Of a stretch of 6,317 bases of DNA, positions 6,175 to 6,317 are shown piece after piece. The stretch's first letter is position 1; the number at the start of each line of letters is the position of its first letter. The position numbers and the translations under genes are program-made. The stretch comes from Spirochaetia bacterium (GTDB taxonomy: Bacteria; Spirochaetota; UBA12135), in the NCBI GenBank assembly GCA_003497555.1, contig DNNS01000382.1:1-6317 (forward strand), given 5' to 3'. Below the pieces are notes generated by a model. It had not been told where the DNA came from, did not search any database, and was given only the letters and a program-made list of their open reading frames with translations.

Positions 6175-6317
6175 ATCAGTTGCCTTTATACAAGCATGTT
6201 TTGCGCACTATAGTAGGGAATATGTATAGTTTTCGGGAAAATTGAAGGTTAATGGTAACTTTATTCTGATATAATGGATGTATAATTGTATATCCTGTTC
6301 CCGGCTTAAAATCTTCC
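6175..6317. other. right-edge spacer, no firm gene
   Basis: The last 143 bases are AT-rich. Two minus-strand frames stay open from the window edge, one for 46 codons to a TGA at 6176-6178, the other for slightly less. They overlap each other and neither resembles a known protein end, so chance openness is the simpler reading. Two TATAAT-like boxes on the plus strand (6270-6275, 6281-6286) lack -35 partners at the usual distance. Confidence 0.5.

Noticed and set aside
6201..6211. Eleven-base match TTGCGCACTAT to bases 7-17, a possible direct repeat flanking the window
   Set aside because: Several 11-mer matches are expected by chance in 6.3 kb, and neither copy is flanked by mobile-element features.
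6176..6316. Minus-strand open frame of 46 codons running off the right edge
   Set aside because: A second overlapping minus-strand frame is open for a similar length, and neither peptide resembles a known protein end. Longer sequence to the right would decide it.

Overview
The window comes from a bacterium that I cannot name. It is moderately AT-rich, with very AT-rich spacers. The mix of genes (an AraC-type regulator, a cytoplasmic family-31 glycosidase, and a large exported DUF2341/LamG protein with a FlgD-like C-terminal Ig domain) suggests an uncultured Gram-negative polysaccharide user. Candidate groups include Lentisphaerae-, Spirochaete-, Fibrobacter- or Elusimicrobia-like lineages. 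The lineage is inference only; there is no rRNA or marker gene in view.

Layout, left to right. Bases 1-444 (+) hold the C-terminal DNA-binding half of an AraC/XylS regulator whose 5' end lies outside the window. A 206-base gap follows, with a weak hairpin plus T-run. Bases 651-2870 (-) hold a complete 739-residue GH31 glycoside hydrolase, convergent with the regulator. Both catalytic aspartates are recognisable, but several sugar-contacting residues normally conserved in the family are replaced. Bases 2871-3571 form a roughly 700-base AT-rich spacer. It carries the candidate GH31 promoter (with a small palindrome inside it) and two different palindromic repeats built from ~10-base units starting with CAC. 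Directly after the second repeat, a 45-residue membrane miniprotein gene (3572-3709, +) has a strong ribosome-binding site. Its 3' end overlaps by 16 bases the convergent end of a large gene at 3694-6117 (-). That gene encodes a signal-peptide-bearing, multidomain surface or secreted protein and is preceded by a near-consensus sigma-70 promoter. The last ~140 bases hold nothing firm.

How the genes work together. Nothing shows a tight operon: the two large genes are co-directional but 823 bases apart, and each has its own promoter candidate. A plausible but unproven picture is a carbohydrate-use neighbourhood. The exported LamG-type protein would act at the cell surface, the GH31 enzyme would act on imported oligosaccharide in the cytoplasm, and the AraC protein would be a local sugar-responsive regulator. 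The points most worth following up are the divergent GH31 active site, the hidden miniprotein gene and the paired palindromic repeats.
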